DNA of 64,000 bases from Lautropia sp. Its GTDB lineage: Bacteria > Pseudomonadota > Gammaproteobacteria > Burkholderiales > Burkholderiaceae_E. This document shows positions 1 to 10,700 of the stretch, piece by piece; position 1 is the stretch's first letter, and every line of letters starts with the position of its first letter. The stretch lies in contig JAUMUG010000002.1 of NCBI GenBank assembly GCA_030530775.1, forward strand, positions 62,001-126,000. The letters run 5' to 3'. A program made the position numbers and the translations under genes. The notes below the pieces were generated by a model, which was given only the letters and a program-made list of their open reading frames with translations, ran no database searches and was not told the origin of the DNA.

Positions 1-99
1 CGGCAAACCGGTGGCACCCGGCAATGGCACGGCCGCGCTTTTTCCTCATCGCAGTTGCGAGGCGACGGCACATCGGTCACGGATTGGACGCTGGCTCGA

Positions 100-1530
100 T
101 CAACGACGCCAGGTCGTGCCGTTGGGGCCATCCTCGAGCGTGATACCGGCTTCGGTCAGCTGCCGACGTATCGCATCGGCCTCCTCGAAGCGGCGTGCAC
201 GCCGTGCCTCGAGGCGCGCCTGAACAAACGCCTCGATGGTATCGTCGTCCAGTTCCGTCGACTGCGCCGATTGCCCGCGCAAACCACTACGCCGCACCGC
301 TGCCGGCGCCTGCCGCAGCAACCCGAGTGATGCCGCCAGACCACGATACAACGCCTCGACGGCGGGCGCGCGGTCGCGGTTCAGCGCGGTGGCCAGCTCG
401 AAGAGGACCGACACCGCCACCGGCGTGTTGAAATCGTCGTCCATCGCCTCGGCAAAACGCCGGGCACGCGGATCCTGCCAGTCGATGGCAGCCATCAGCG
501 CAGCCGCTTCGTCTTCACTCAACGCGGGTGCATCGGCAGGCAGGGCATTGTAGAGGCGGTTCAGTGAATCGCGGGCGTCTTCGAGCCCGACATCCGAATA
601 ATTGACCTGACTGCGATAGTGCGAACGCACGATGAAATAGCGGATGACTTCGCCATCGAATTTGTCCAGCACATCGCGGACGGTGAAGTAGTTGCCCAGA
701 GATTTGGACATCTTCTCCCCATCGATCTGCACGAAACCATTGTGCATCCAGTAGCGGACGAAACTGCGGCTGCCGTCCGGGAAATAGGCCCCATCGCTTT
801 GTGCCAGCTCGTTCTCGTGGTGTGGAAACTGCAGGTCGGCACCGCCACCATGAATGTCGAACTGGCGCCCGAGCAACTGGGTCGACATCGCAGAGCATTC
901 GATGTGCCAACCGGGACGCCCCGGCCCGAAGCTGCTCTGCCAGCAGGCTTCGGCCGGTTCTTCGGGCTTGGCCGCCTTCCACAGCACGAAATCGAGTGGA
1001 TCTTCCTTGGCAGCCGCCACCGCCACCCTTTCGCCGGCACGCAGATCGTCGATCGACTTGCCCCCCAACCGGCCGTAGCCCGGGAAGCGCCGCACCCGAA
1101 ACAGGGTGTCGCCGTCGTCTGCCCGGTATGCCAGACCATTGGCTTGCAGCAGCGAAATCAGATCGAGCATCTGCGGCACATACTCGGTGGCACGTGGCTC
1201 GATGTCGGGCCGCTGGATGCCCAGTGCCGCCTCATCCTCCTTCATCGCCTCGATGAAGCGCCCGGTCAGACCGGCCAGGGTTTCACCGTTTTCGACGGCA
1301 CGGCGGATGATTTTGTCGTCGATGTCGGTGATGTTGCGGACATAGGTGACCTGGTAGCCCCGCAACCGCAGCCAGCGCTGCACCACATCGAAGCCCACCA
1401 GCATACGGGCATGGCCGATATGACAATAGTCGTAGACGGTCATGCCGCAGACGTAGAGCCCCACCTTGCCCGCTTCCAGGGGCTCGAATATTTCTTTTTG
1501 ACGGGTCAGGGTGTTGTAGAGCTTCAGCAT
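100..1530 (-). CDS. cysS: Cysteinyl-tRNA synthetase
   Basis: Class I aminoacyl-tRNA synthetase that charges tRNA-Cys in the cytosol. The 476-residue length is normal for the family. Seen directly: the HIGH signature at residues 37-40 and KMSKS at 273-277. The four expected zinc ligands that discriminate cysteine are present as C28, C212, H237 and E241 in the HHENE context. The ATG at 1530 gives the canonical MLKLYNTL start. It is transcribed divergently from the TPR gene at 1592, leaving about 60 bp for both promoters. The 99 bases downstream to the window edge contain nothing I can assign. Confidence 0.97.
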   Translation of the reverse strand: MLKLYNTLTRQKEIFEPLEAGKVGLYVCGMTVYDYCHIGHARMLVGFDVVQRWLRLRGYQVTYVRNITDIDDKIIRRAVENGETLAGLTGRFIEAMKEDEAALGIQRPDIEPRATEYVPQMLDLISLLQANGLAYRADDGDTLFRVRRFPGYGRLGGKSIDDLRAGERVAVAAAKEDPLDFVLWKAAKPEEPAEACWQSSFGPGRPGWHIECSAMSTQLLGRQFDIHGGGADLQFPHHENELAQSDGAYFPDGSRSFVRYWMHNGFVQIDGEKMSKSLGNYFTVRDVLDKFDGEVIRYFIVRSHYRSQVNYSDVGLEDARDSLNRLYNALPADAPALSEDEAAALMAAIDWQDPRARRFAEAMDDDFNTPVAVSVLFELATALNRDRAPAVEALYRGLAASLGLLRQAPAAVRRSGLRGQSAQSTELDDDTIEAFVQARLEARRARRFEEADAIRRQLTEAGITLEDGPNGTTWRR

Positions 1531-1591
1531 GGATGGACTTTCTACAGAAATTCAACAGGATTGATGATCCGCACGGTCATGGGCAGATAGA

Positions 1592-2458
1592 ATGCCGCTT
1601 TTTAGCGCACAGTTTACCGTGCCCACCGCACGGCAACGCCCGCCCACCATGCCTCGATTTGATCTGCCACAACGTGCACTGACGTTGATCCTGGTCCCGG
1701 CCGTCGGTCTGCTGGCGGGCGCTGCCGTGGCCCGTACCGGGCCGGCCACCCTGCCCGCCACCATGGCACCGGCAGCCGCGACGGCATGGCGGCTGGCGCA
1801 GGCGGAAACCGGCACCGACGCGACAGCCGGCGCGCCGGCCGCAGAAGCGGGAATCGATACCGATCATCGCGGCGTCGCCTCGGTCAGCAACGATATCTCG
1901 CAGGCCGCCTATGCCCAGGTGTCCAGCAACCGGCGCGACAGTGAGCGGCGGGCGCAGATCGAACGCCAGCGCCGGCAGGCACAGAGCGAGCTGAACCGCA
2001 ACCATCCGGCCGAAGCCCTGAGCCTGGCCAATGCCGCCCTGCGCGAAACACCCAACGATGCCCGCCTGCTGTTCCTGAAGGGCGTGGCGCTCAATCGGCT
2101 GCAGCGTCTGCCCGAAGCCGAGGCCGTCTTCGAGGCGCTGATCGACGAGTATCCGGAGCTGCCCGAGCCTTACAACAATCTGGCGGTGGCACGCGCCGCG
2201 CAGGGCAAGCTCGAGGAGGCCCGCGACGCACTGGAGGCTGCGATCCGTACGGTGCCCGGCTATGCGGTGGCCCACGAGAATCTGGGCGATCTGTATCTGC
2301 AGCTCGCGGTGCGCAGTCTGCAACGTGCAGTCCGGCTCAATCCGGACAATGCCGCGCTGAAGGGAAAACTGGACCGCCTGACGGAGGATCTCCAGCCGGC
2401 GACGAGCAATGCGCCCCCGCCTCCGTCCCGTTCCGGCTCATCGGCGTCCCATCGCTGA
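1592..2458 (+). CDS. TPR-repeat protein with N-terminal membrane or signal segment
   Basis: 288-residue protein. A hydrophobic segment at about residues 28-48 suggests export or membrane anchoring. After a low-complexity Ala/Thr-rich stretch, three TPR-like helical pairs run from about residue 128 to 260. TPRs mediate protein-protein contacts; the partner is unknown. It lies head to head with cysS and directly upstream of the cyclophilin gene, an arrangement common in Burkholderiales. The start is uncertain: a second in-frame ATG at 1649 gives a shorter N-region before the hydrophobic segment, and neither ATG has a convincing ribosome binding site. Confidence 0.75.
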   Translation: MPLFSAQFTVPTARQRPPTMPRFDLPQRALTLILVPAVGLLAGAAVARTGPATLPATMAPAAATAWRLAQAETGTDATAGAPAAEAGIDTDHRGVASVSNDISQAAYAQVSSNRRDSERRAQIERQRRQAQSELNRNHPAEALSLANAALRETPNDARLLFLKGVALNRLQRLPEAEAVFEALIDEYPELPEPYNNLAVARAAQGKLEEARDALEAAIRTVPGYAVAHENLGDLYLQLAVRSLQRAVRLNPDNAALKGKLDRLTEDLQPATSNAPPPPSRSGSSASHR

Positions 2459-2588
2459 CGCCGAATGCCGCCCCGTGATTTTCCGTCCGATTGCCCGCCC
2501 CGTCGGGCGGGCATCCCTGACCAGGCGACCGCCTGTTTTCCCCGTTGTTCCGTTTCCTTCCTTTTCACTTTTCGACAGGAGCTATTGC

Positions 2589-3191
2589 ATGTCCCGTTTT
2601 TCTCCGCACTCTCTACTGTCGCCCGTTCTGGCCATGCTGACCGGCGCCGTGCTGATATCGGCGACGACCGATGGCGCCCAGGCAGCCGACAACCAGCCCC
2701 GGGTCCTGATGAAAACCTCGATGGGTGATCTGGTGATCGAGCTGTATCCCGAGAAAGCCCCGAAGACGGTCGAAAATTTCCTGAAGTACGTCGATGACGG
2801 TTTCTATGCCAACACGATCTTCCACCGTGTGATCGGCAACTTCATGATCCAGGGCGGCGGCTTCACCCCCGACATGAACCAGAAAAAAACGCGTGATCCG
2901 ATTCCGCTCGAATCGCGCAATGGTCTCAAGAACGACGTCGGTGCCATCGCCATGGCCCGCACCAGCATCCCGGATTCGGCCACGGCCCAGTTCTTCATCA
3001 ACACCGTCAACAACAACAGCCTGAACTATCCGAGCCCGGATGGCCATGGCTATGCGGTGTTCGGCAAAGTGATCGAAGGCATGGACACGGTCGAGAAGAT
3101 CGCCAAGGTGCCGACGGGCCGCTTCGGTCCGCATGGCGATGTGCCCAAAGAAGCCGTCGTCATCGAGTCGATCAGCCGCATCAAACCCTGA
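2589..3191 (+). CDS. ppiA: Periplasmic peptidyl-prolyl cis-trans isomerase, cyclophilin type
   Basis: 200-residue cyclophilin that isomerises X-Pro peptide bonds in exported proteins. The N-terminal about 33 residues form a signal peptide with a likely Ala-Gln-Ala cleavage site. The cyclophilin core shows the FHRVI catalytic arginine context, the FMIQGGGF motif, and [19 protein letters not shown] chose the ATG at 2589 because GACAGGAG lies just upstream and the signal peptide follows at once; the reading frame is open further upstream but without a start of comparable quality. The stop is 11 nt before lpxH, so the two are probably co-transcribed. Confidence 0.93.
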   Translation: MSRFSPHSLLSPVLAMLTGAVLISATTDGAQAADNQPRVLMKTSMGDLVIELYPEKAPKTVENFLKYVDDGFYANTIFHRVIGNFMIQGGGFTPDMNQKKTRDPIPLESRNGLKNDVGAIAMARTSIPDSATAQFFINTVNNNSLNYPSPDGHGYAVFGKVIEGMDTVEKIAKVPTGRFGPHGDVPKEAVVIESISRIKP

Positions 3192-3202
3192 GAATCCCTG
3201 CC

Positions 3203-4003
3203 ATGTCCACTGCCGCGCCCTTTCTTCGCATCGATCGTCCGTCCGGCTGCCTGTTTGCCTCGGATATGCACCTGGATGATCGGGATCGGGCGCTGTGTGA
3301 ACGGTTTTTGACGACATTGGATCGGCGACTGCGGCAGGCGCTCGCCGATCAAGCCACACCGGTGCTCTTCCTGCTCGGGGATCTGTTCGAGTACTGGGTG
3401 GGGGACGATACGCCCAGCCCGGTAGCGGACCGGCTGGCCGAACGGTTGCGTGCTTTTGCCTCCCAGGGCGGCCGCAGTTTTCTGATGCATGGCAACCGGG
3501 ATTTTCTGCTGGATGTGCCACTGTCCGGAGCCCCGGAGGTTCTGCCCTACGGCCGGCGGGCCGATGCCTCTCTGCTCACCGATCCGACCGTCATCGAAGT
3601 GGCCGGCCGGCGCATCGTGCTGTCGCACGGCGATGTGCTGTGCACCGACGATCTGAGCTACCAGCAATGGCGCCGCCAGTGCCGGTGCCCGGCATGGCAG
3701 CAGAAACTGCTGGCCATGCCGATGGCCGAACGCATTGCCATGGCACGGGCGCTTCGCAGCCAGAGCCAGCAGGCACAGCAGGCCGCCGAGATGCTGGCCG
3801 ATGTGAATCAGGCCGCGGTGGACGCCATGATGGATCAGACCGGCTGCGATCTGTTGATCCACGGCCATACGCACCGCCCCGCCCTCCATCATTGGCGGCA
3901 TGGCGATCAAAGCCGCCAGCGCTGGGTGCTGTCCGACTGGGGGCACACCCGTGGCAGCGTCATGTCGCTGGAGGAAGGACTGGCGCTCCCGGCCCTGCCA
4001 TGA
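3203..4003 (+). CDS. lpxH: UDP-2,3-diacylglucosamine diphosphatase
   Basis: Peripheral-membrane metallophosphoesterase of lipid A synthesis; it hydrolyses UDP-2,3-diacylglucosamine to lipid X and UMP. All calcineurin-like metal motifs are visible: DMH (D21, H23), GDLFEYW, GNRDF, SHGD and HGHTHRP near residue 220. Length (266 aa) is slightly above the usual 240. It follows the cyclophilin gene by 11 nt, a linkage well known in beta- and gammaproteobacteria. It converges with trmJ; the 142 bp between them show no obvious terminator. Confidence 0.95.
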   Translation: MSTAAPFLRIDRPSGCLFASDMHLDDRDRALCERFLTTLDRRLRQALADQATPVLFLLGDLFEYWVGDDTPSPVADRLAERLRAFASQGGRSFLMHGNRDFLLDVPLSGAPEVLPYGRRADASLLTDPTVIEVAGRRIVLSHGDVLCTDDLSYQQWRRQCRCPAWQQKLLAMPMAERIAMARALRSQSQQAQQAAEMLADVNQAAVDAMMDQTGCDLLIHGHTHRPALHHWRHGDQSRQRWVLSDWGHTRGSVMSLEEGLALPALP

Positions 4004-4145
4004 ACCATACCAACCGCGGCGTGCTATCCAGATGGCGGCTGCGTCGGCTCCATCGCCGGAGCGGCAAAAACGGGCGACCGTCGCCCTCCGATCCCAAACG
4101 GTGAAACCATCGATAGGTGCGCCGGACATGGCCCCCTGCCTTCAA

Positions 4146-5132
4146 TCATCGACTTCCGGTGTCTGCCCGCCCGTGCTTCGAGACCACGCTCCGTCGTTCG
4201 ATGTCGCGACAGATGCCGCGCAGCAGATCCACTTCGTCCCGGTTTAGCCCGGCACGGCCGAAGATTTGCCGCAGCCGCGGCATCAGCCGGCGTGGCCTGG
4301 CCGGATCGAGCGTGCCGAGCACGGTGAGGCTGTGGGCCAGATGCCGGTACAAGCCTTCGAGTGCGGCCAGATCGGCCAAGGGTGCGGGGTCCGGTTTGAA
4401 TGCCGGACCCCGGGCGGCGGATTCGTGCCCGCACGTAGAAGGATGCGTGAGCCCCTCGACCGAGGATGCTCCATGGCATCCGGTCGCTGCCGGGCCGATC
4501 GCCTGCGTCATGGAGCCGACGCCCCCACCCGAAGTGGCCGGCCCACTGCCGCGCGCCCCCGATGTCGTCCCCAGCAGACACTGGCGCAGCGAAAACGCCA
4601 CGATTTGTACCGCCTGTGACAGATTCAGCGAGCTGTAGCCGGCATCGGCCGGAATCACCAGCCAGCGCTGGCAGCGCGCCATTTCATCGACCGACAGACC
4701 GCTGCGCTCGGTACCGAACACGAAGGCCACCCGCTGCAGACGCCTGGCCCGCAGTGCCTCGAGCACGGCTGCACACGATACGGCCGGATACTCGGGTGCC
4801 GGGCCATGGCTGCGCCCCTCGGCACTCACGGCCACCGCCAGTTGACAATCGGCCAGCGCCTCGTCCAGACTGGCACGGCTGCGGACATCCCGCAATCGCC
4901 GATGGGCACGCCCGGCCAGCGCCAGCGCATCGGCATCCTGCCCAAAGTCGGGGTTCCGCGGCGAAACCACCATCAAATCCCGCAAACCCATCGTAGCCAT
5001 TGCCCGCACGGTGGAACCGATATTGGCGGGCAGGCTCGGCGCCATCAGCACGATTCGGCAAGAATCCAGCAAAGACTGACGACCGTCATCGAGGGTCTGG
5101 TGGGCCTGGAAAATTTCTGAACGACCGGTCAT
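4146..5132 (-). CDS. trmJ: tRNA (cytidine/uridine-2'-O-)-methyltransferase TrmJ
   Basis: SPOUT-superfamily methyltransferase that 2'-O-methylates position 32 of tRNAs. The three knot motifs are present: LPANIGSTVRAM near residue 35, VFGTERSGLS near 140 and SSLNLSQAVQI near 167. The C-terminal helical tail characteristic of TrmJ (RLRQIFGRAGL..EVDLLRGI) is also present. Oddity: about 60 residues of Gly/Ser/Ala-rich low-complexity sequence (roughly residues 184-245) separate the catalytic domain from the tail, making it 328 aa rather than the usual about 250. It is divergent from suhB with a 47-bp gap. Confidence 0.92.
   Translation of the reverse strand: MTGRSEIFQAHQTLDDGRQSLLDSCRIVLMAPSLPANIGSTVRAMATMGLRDLMVVSPRNPDFGQDADALALAGRAHRRLRDVRSRASLDEALADCQLAVAVSAEGRSHGPAPEYPAVSCAAVLEALRARRLQRVAFVFGTERSGLSVDEMARCQRWLVIPADAGYSSLNLSQAVQIVAFSLRQCLLGTTSGARGSGPATSGGGVGSMTQAIGPAATGCHGASSVEGLTHPSTCGHESAARGPAFKPDPAPLADLAALEGLYRHLAHSLTVLGTLDPARPRRLMPRLRQIFGRAGLNRDEVDLLRGICRDIERRSVVSKHGRADTGSR
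4386..4411. repeat. Perfect 9-bp inverted repeat inside the trmJ insert
   Basis: GGGGTCCGG at 4386-4394 and its exact reverse complement CCGGACCCC at 4403-4411 enclose an 8-nt loop. It lies in the part of trmJ encoding the low-complexity linker, not in a conserved motif. It could be a structure in the mRNA or the trace of a small palindromic insertion. It could also be chance in GC-rich DNA. Confidence 0.5.
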
Positions 5133-5144
5133 TTACGTTATAAT
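5115..5144 (+). promoter_or_regulatory. Probable sigma-70 promoter of suhB
   Basis: A perfect TATAAT lies at 5139-5144, and a poor -35 match (TTCTGA, 5115-5120) sits 18 nt before it. It points toward suhB (ATG 5180) and overlaps the first codons of divergent trmJ, so transcription of the two genes may interfere. Confidence 0.5.
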
Positions 5145-5179
5145 CTGCGCCAATCCCAGAACTTCGGAATTCCATCATC

Positions 5180-6097
5180 ATGCATCCGATGCTCAACGTC
5201 GCTGTCCGCGCGGCACGACAAGCAGGCCGTCTGATCAATCGCGCCAGCATAGACGTGGAAACGATGCAGATCACCCGCAAGGATCGCAACGACTTCGTCA
5301 CCGAGGTCGACCGTGCTTCGGAGAGCACCATCATCGAGACATTGTCGGCCGCCTATCCGACTCACGCCATTTTAGCGGAGGAATCCGGCTTCAAGCCCGG
5401 CAAGGGGTGCACCGACGAGCAATCCTGGAAGGACGCCGAACACTTGTGGATCATCGATCCGCTCGATGGCACCACCAACTTCATCCACGGCCTGCCGCAC
5501 TACTGCATTTCCATCGCGCTGATGGAGCGCGGTGTCATCACCCAGGGCCTGATCTTCGACCCCAACGGCAACGAGCTGTTCACGGCCTCGCGTGGCCGGG
5601 GCGCTTTCCTGAACGATCGCCGCATCCGAACCAGCAAACGCTTCCGGCTCGAAGATGCACTGGTCTGCACGGGCTTTCCGTTCCGCCGCTTCCATGACCA
5701 GGACCAATACCTGACCATACTACGTCCGCTGCTCGAAAAAGGCGCCATCATGCGCCGCACCGGTTCGGCGGCACTCGATCTGGCCTATACAGCCAGCGGC
5801 CGTTTCGACGCTTTCTTCGAGCGCGGGCTGCGCCCCTGGGATGTGGCCGCCGGCAGCCTGCTGATCACCGAAGCCGGGGGTCTGGTCGGCGATTTCAACG
5901 GCAATGCCAATTATCTGGAAGCCGGCCAGCTGGTGGCCGGCAATCCGAAAATGTTTTCCGCGCTGATTCCACTGCTGCAGCCGGTACTGGGCGATGCCCC
6001 CGCCGCCACGGCACGCACCGACGCCCAGCCGCGCCGTCAGCTCAAGCGCAGATCTCGGTCCGACGACGCGTCACCCGGCGCAGTTTCGGGCATGTGA
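5180..6097 (+). CDS. suhB: Inositol-1-monophosphatase family protein SuhB
   Basis: Mg-dependent phosphatase of the IMPase superfamily; in E. coli SuhB also acts in rRNA transcription antitermination. Seen: the LAEESG metal-ligand motif near residue 70, the [12 protein letters not shown] signature near 93, and [15 protein letters not shown] near 215. At 305 aa it is longer than the usual about 267. The excess is a Pro/Ala/Arg-rich C-terminal tail from about residue 270 that does not look structured. It is read divergently from trmJ, as often seen in Burkholderiales. Confidence 0.95.
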   Translation: MHPMLNVAVRAARQAGRLINRASIDVETMQITRKDRNDFVTEVDRASESTIIETLSAAYPTHAILAEESGFKPGKGCTDEQSWKDAEHLWIIDPLDGTTNFIHGLPHYCISIALMERGVITQGLIFDPNGNELFTASRGRGAFLNDRRIRTSKRFRLEDALVCTGFPFRRFHDQDQYLTILRPLLEKGAIMRRTGSAALDLAYTASGRFDAFFERGLRPWDVAAGSLLITEAGGLVGDFNGNANYLEAGQLVAGNPKMFSALIPLLQPVLGDAPAATARTDAQPRRQLKRRSRSDDASPGAVSGM

Positions 6098-6271
6098 CCC
6101 CCCGGCCGCATGGGCATCGAAAGTCGTGATCCACGATCCTTTCTTTCTACACGCCCATGCGGCCCTGACCGTTCTCCGGACCCGTTTGACGGGTACAGAG
6201 GCGGTTGGTTCGAAAACTCCGCCAGGAAGCCGTGCCCACGGTCTCATCGTGGCCCGCACCAAGGAGCTTTC

Positions 6272-6373
6272 ATGATGTCATTCACTTCCGACAGGACCGC
6301 ATTCCGTTCTGGTTGCGGACGCAGTCTTTCACGCTTCATTCCAGATCGCTGTCTGATCACACCATGCACATAA
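6272..6373 (+). CDS. Possible 33-codon leader ORF overlapping the efflux adaptor start
   Basis: A short ORF beginning with tandem ATGs at 6272 and 6275, preceded by the best Shine-Dalgarno sequence in the region (AAGGAG around 6261-6266). It ends in TAA at 6371-6373, so it overlaps the proposed adaptor ATG at 6364 by 10 nt. The peptide is basic with four cysteines and resembles nothing I know. The arrangement fits a translated leader that couples to, or attenuates, efflux-pump translation. It may also be fortuitous. Confidence 0.35.
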   Translation: MMSFTSDRTAFRSGCGRSLSRFIPDRCLITPCT

Positions 6374-7707
6374 CAAAACCTACAGATGTCAGGCAAGCAG
6401 CCTGCCCAGGCCAAGCCAGCACCGTTCCGGTCCGTGCTGCCAAACGAATGTTGATCCCTGCCCTGCTGGCCCTTGGTCTGGCCGCCTGCAACCAGGGGGG
6501 CTCCGGCGCCCAAGGAGGGGCCGGAGCAGCCGGTGGCGAAGGTGGTGCAGGCGGCGGCATGCCGCCGATCCAGGTCGGCGTGGTCACGGTTCGACTGGAA
6601 CCGGTCGGCCTCAGCACCGACCTTCCCGGGCGTGTCGAAGCCCGCCGGGTGGCGCAAATCCGTGCACGCGCCTCCGGCATTCTCGAAAAACGCCTGTTCG
6701 AGGAAGGCAGCGACGTAAAAGCCGGTCAGCTGCTGTTCAAGATCGATGCGGCCCCCTACGAGGCCGCACTGAACAGCGCCAAGGCTTCGCTGGCCCGTGC
6801 CCAGACCTCAGAGCGGCTGGCTTCCGACGAGGTGCGTCGCTATGCGCCGCTGATCAAGGCCAACGCCGTCAGCCGTCAGACCTATGACAACGCCGTCTCG
6901 ACCCAGCAACAGGCCCGCGCCGACGTGGCGGTGGCCCGCGCCAACGTCCGGACGGCCGAGATCAACCTCTCCTATGCCAATGTGACCTCGCCGATCAGCG
7001 GCCGCATCGGCCGGGCACTGGTGACCGAAGGCGCCCTGGTCGGCCAAGGTGATGCCACCCAGCTGGCCACCGTGCAGCAGATCGACCCCGTCTACGTCAA
7101 CATCACCCAGCCCGCCTCGGCCGTCATGCGCCTGAAGCGCGGCCTCGAAAGCGGCCAGCTGAAACGTGCCCCCGAAAGCAATGGCGCACTCAGCGTCAGC
7201 GTCCGCTTCGACGACGGCACCGCCTACGAGCACAAGGGCAAGCTGCTGTTCACCGATCTGACGGTGGACGAAAGCACCAACCAGGTGACACTGCGTGCCG
7301 AGGTGCCCAACCCGACCGGCGAACTGCTGCCCGGCATGTATGTGCGTGCCGAGCTGGAACAAGCCGAAATTCCCGAAGCCGTGCTGCTGCCGCAGCAGGC
7401 GGTCTCCCGCACCAACACGGGCGACACCGTCACCATCGTGGCCGCCGATGGCAGCATGTCGCAGCGTCCGGTCCGCATCGGCGGTTCGCGCGGCTCGAAC
7501 TGGGTCGTGCTGGAAGGACTGAAATCCGGCGAGCAGGTGATGGTCGACGGCTTCCAGGCCCTGCAGATGATGGGGCCCGCCGCAGCCAAGGCCAAAGTCA
7601 AGGCCGTGCCCTGGAAATCCGACGACAAGGGGGCTGTGCCACAACGAGGTGACGATCAGCAACCCGGCGCCGAGCAACCCGCTGCTGGCCAAGAAGCCGC
7701 GCAGTAA
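6364..7707 (+). CDS. RND efflux periplasmic adaptor lipoprotein (AcrA/MexA type)
   Basis: Membrane-fusion protein linking inner-membrane pump to outer-membrane channel. From the ATG at 6364 (447 aa), a hydrophobic stretch ends in a LGLAAC lipobox with lipidation Cys at residue 42, followed by an unusually Gly-rich linker of about 25 residues. The lipoyl/hairpin core (LSTDLPGRVEARRVAQIRARASG, then ASLARAQ..) and beta-barrel are typical. The start is unsure: the frame is open further upstream, and the next ATG (6448) would leave no charged n-region. It is first in an adaptor-pump-channel operon, 15 nt before the pump. No regulator gene is adjacent. Confidence 0.92.
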   Translation: MHITKPTDVRQAACPGQASTVPVRAAKRMLIPALLALGLAACNQGGSGAQGGAGAAGGEGGAGGGMPPIQVGVVTVRLEPVGLSTDLPGRVEARRVAQIRARASGILEKRLFEEGSDVKAGQLLFKIDAAPYEAALNSAKASLARAQTSERLASDEVRRYAPLIKANAVSRQTYDNAVSTQQQARADVAVARANVRTAEINLSYANVTSPISGRIGRALVTEGALVGQGDATQLATVQQIDPVYVNITQPASAVMRLKRGLESGQLKRAPESNGALSVSVRFDDGTAYEHKGKLLFTDLTVDESTNQVTLRAEVPNPTGELLPGMYVRAELEQAEIPEAVLLPQQAVSRTNTGDTVTIVAADGSMSQRPVRIGGSRGSNWVVLEGLKSGEQVMVDGFQALQMMGPAAAKAKVKAVPWKSDDKGAVPQRGDDQQPGAEQPAAGQEAAQ

Positions 7708-7722
7708 CAGGCAGGAGGCACA

Positions 7723-10700
7723 ATGGCCCAGTTTTTCATTCACCGACCCATCTTCGCATGGGTCGTTGCACTGTTCCTGATGGTGGTCGGGGCGGTGTCG
7801 ATCACCCAGCTGCCCATTTCACAGTATCCGAACGTGGCGCCACCCACCATCCAGCTGCGCGTCACCTATCCGGGCGCTTCGGCACAGACGCTCGAAGACT
7901 CGGTGCTCAGCATCATCGAGCGTGAGATGAACGGCTCGCCCGGGCTGATGTACATGGAAGCCACGGCCCAGGCCAACGGTACCGGTACGCTGACGCTGAC
8001 CTTCGAGAACGGCACCGATGAGGATATCGCACAAGTGGACGTGCAGAACCGTCTGTCACGTGCCACACCGCGTCTGCCCAGTGCGGTGACGCAGCAGGGG
8101 ATCGACGTCGACAAGGCCCGCTCGAACTTCCTGTCCATCATCATGCTGTCGTCCTCCGATCCGGCCATCACACCGGCGACTCTGGGTGACTATGCTGCAC
8201 GCAACATCGTGCCCGAAATCCAGCGTGTGGCCGGCGTCGGCCAGGCACAGCTGTTCGGCGCCGAACTCGCCATGCGCATCTGGATGGACCCCGCCAAGCT
8301 CGAGAGCTTCAACCTGTCCTCCAGTGACGTCGTTTCGGCCATCCAGGGACAGAACGTACAAATCTCGGGAGGCGCCATCGGTGAGCTGCCCAACGTCGAG
8401 GGTCAGGCCATCACGGCCACCGTGGTCGCCAAAGGCCAGCTCGATTCGGCCGAAGCCTTCGGCGACATCGTGCTGCGCGCCAATGCCGACGGTTCGACGG
8501 TGCGTCTGAAGGATGTCGCCCGCATCGAGCTGGGCAGGCAGAACTATGCCACCTCGGCCCGTCTCGATGGCCAGGATGCCGTCGCCATCGGTGTTCAGCT
8601 GACCTCCTCCGGCAACGCCATGGCCACGGCCTCGGCGGTGCACGCCAAGATGGAAGAGCTGGCCAAGTTCTTCCCGGAAAGCGTCCAGTGGCAGGTGCCC
8701 TATGACACCTCCGGCTTCGTCGAAATCTCGATCGAACAGGTGGTCACGACGCTGCTCGAGGCCATCGTGCTGGTGTTCCTGGTGATGTTCCTGTTCCTGC
8801 AGAACATCCGCTATACCCTGATTCCGACCATCGTCGTGCCCGTGACGCTGTTGGCCACCTTTGGCGTACTGCTGGGGCTCGGTATGTCGATCAACGTGCT
8901 GGCGATGTTCGCCATGGTGCTGGTGATCGGTATCGTGGTCGACGACGCGATCATCGTGGTCGAGAATGTCGAGCGGATCATGAACGAGGAGGGTCTGTCG
9001 CCGAAGGATGCCACCATCAAGGCGATGAAACAGATCTCGGGCGCCATCGTCGGCGTGACCGTCGTGCTGGTGTCGGTGTTCGTGCCGCTGGCCTTCTTCG
9101 GTGGTTCGGTCGGCAACATCTACCGCCAGTTCTCGGTGGTGATGGCCACCTCGATCAGCTTCTCGGCCTTCATGGCGCTGTCGCTGACACCGGCACTGTG
9201 CGCCACCATGCTCAAGCCGATTCCGGCCGGCCATGGTCATGCCAAGACCGGCTTCTTCGGCTGGTTCAACCGCAGCTTCAGCTCGGCAGCCCGCAGCTAT
9301 GAAGGCAGCATGGCCAGGGTCGTGCGTCATGCCGGCCGCTTCATGCTGCTGTATCTGGTCATCATCGGGGTGCTCGGTTATTTCTTCACCAAGCTGCCCA
9401 CCGGCTTTTTGCCGAACGAAGACCAGGGCTACATCGTCGTCAACGTCCAGCTGCCGGCCGGTGCCTCGCAGGAGCGCACAAAAGCCGTCATCGAACAGGC
9501 GGAAGCCTTCATGAAGCAGCAACCCGAAGTGGATCACATGGTCTCGATACTGGGCTTCTCCTTCAGCGGCAACGGCCAGAATGCCGCACTGATGTTCGCG
9601 ACGCTCAAACCCTGGGATCAACGCAAGGGCCCCGATCAGTCGGCCGATGCACTGGCCGGCCGTACCCTCATGGCATTGGGCAGCATTCGCGATGCCTTCA
9701 TTTTCCCACTGTCGCCACCGGCGATTCCGGAGCTGGGCAACTCGACCGGTGTCGCCTTCCGGCTGCAGGACCGAGGCAGCAAGGGACATGAAGCATTGCT
9801 GAACGCCCGCAACATGTTCATGGGTATGGCGATGCAGAGCCCGATCCTGACCGGTGTCCGTCCGGATGGTCTGGAAGATGCCCCGCAGCTGCAGCTGGAA
9901 ATCGACCGCGACAAGGCCAACGCCCTCGGCGTGTCCTTCGCTTCGATCAGCTCGACCATCGCCACGGCGCTGGGTTCCTCCTACGTCAACGACTTCCCGA
10001 ACGATGGCCGTCTGCAGCGAGTGATCGTGCAGGCCGACGCACCGGCCCGGATGCAACCCGAGGATCTGCTGAAACTGAGCGTGTTGAACAGCTCGGGCAA
10101 GGCCGTGCCCTTCTCGTCCTTCGCATCCACCAAGTGGGTGGTCGGACCGATGCAGACCGTGCGCTACAACGGCTACCCGACCATGAAGATCGAGGCCTCG
10201 GCCGCGCCGGGCTACAGTACCGGTCAAGCGATGGCCGAGATGGAACGGCTGGCGGCCCAGCTGCCGGAAGGCTTCGGTTTCGAATGGACCGGCACCTCCT
10301 ACGAGGAGCGGCTCTCGGGTGACCAGATGTACATTCTGTTCGCTTTCTCACTGCTGGCGGTCTTCCTCTGCCTGGCCGCACTCTATGAAAGCTGGACCAT
10401 TCCGCTGTCGGTCATTATGGTCGTACCGCTCGGTCTCCTGGGTGTGGTGCTGGCCTCGATGTGGGGAGGGCAGATCAACGACGTCTACTTCAAGATCGGC
10501 ATGATCACCATCATCGGTCTGTCGGCAAAGAACGCGATCCTGATCATCGAGTTCGCCAAGGATCTGTATCACGACGAAGGACGTTCGCTGGTGGCGTCGG
10601 CCCTGCAGGCGGCCCACCTGAGGTTCCGTCCGATCCTGATGACCTCGATGGCCTTCACGCTCGGCGTGATTCCGCTGGCGATCGCCACCGGGGCAAGCTC

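Noticed and set aside
3050..4129. 359-codon frame opposite lpxH
   Set aside because: LpxH motifs on the plus strand are unambiguous; the opposite frame has no recognisable features.
8056..10227. 723-codon open frame antisense to the efflux pump gene
   Set aside because: It mirrors the strong codon bias of the pump gene. The product is His/Gly/Asp-rich without domains, and there is no start context or conservation signal.
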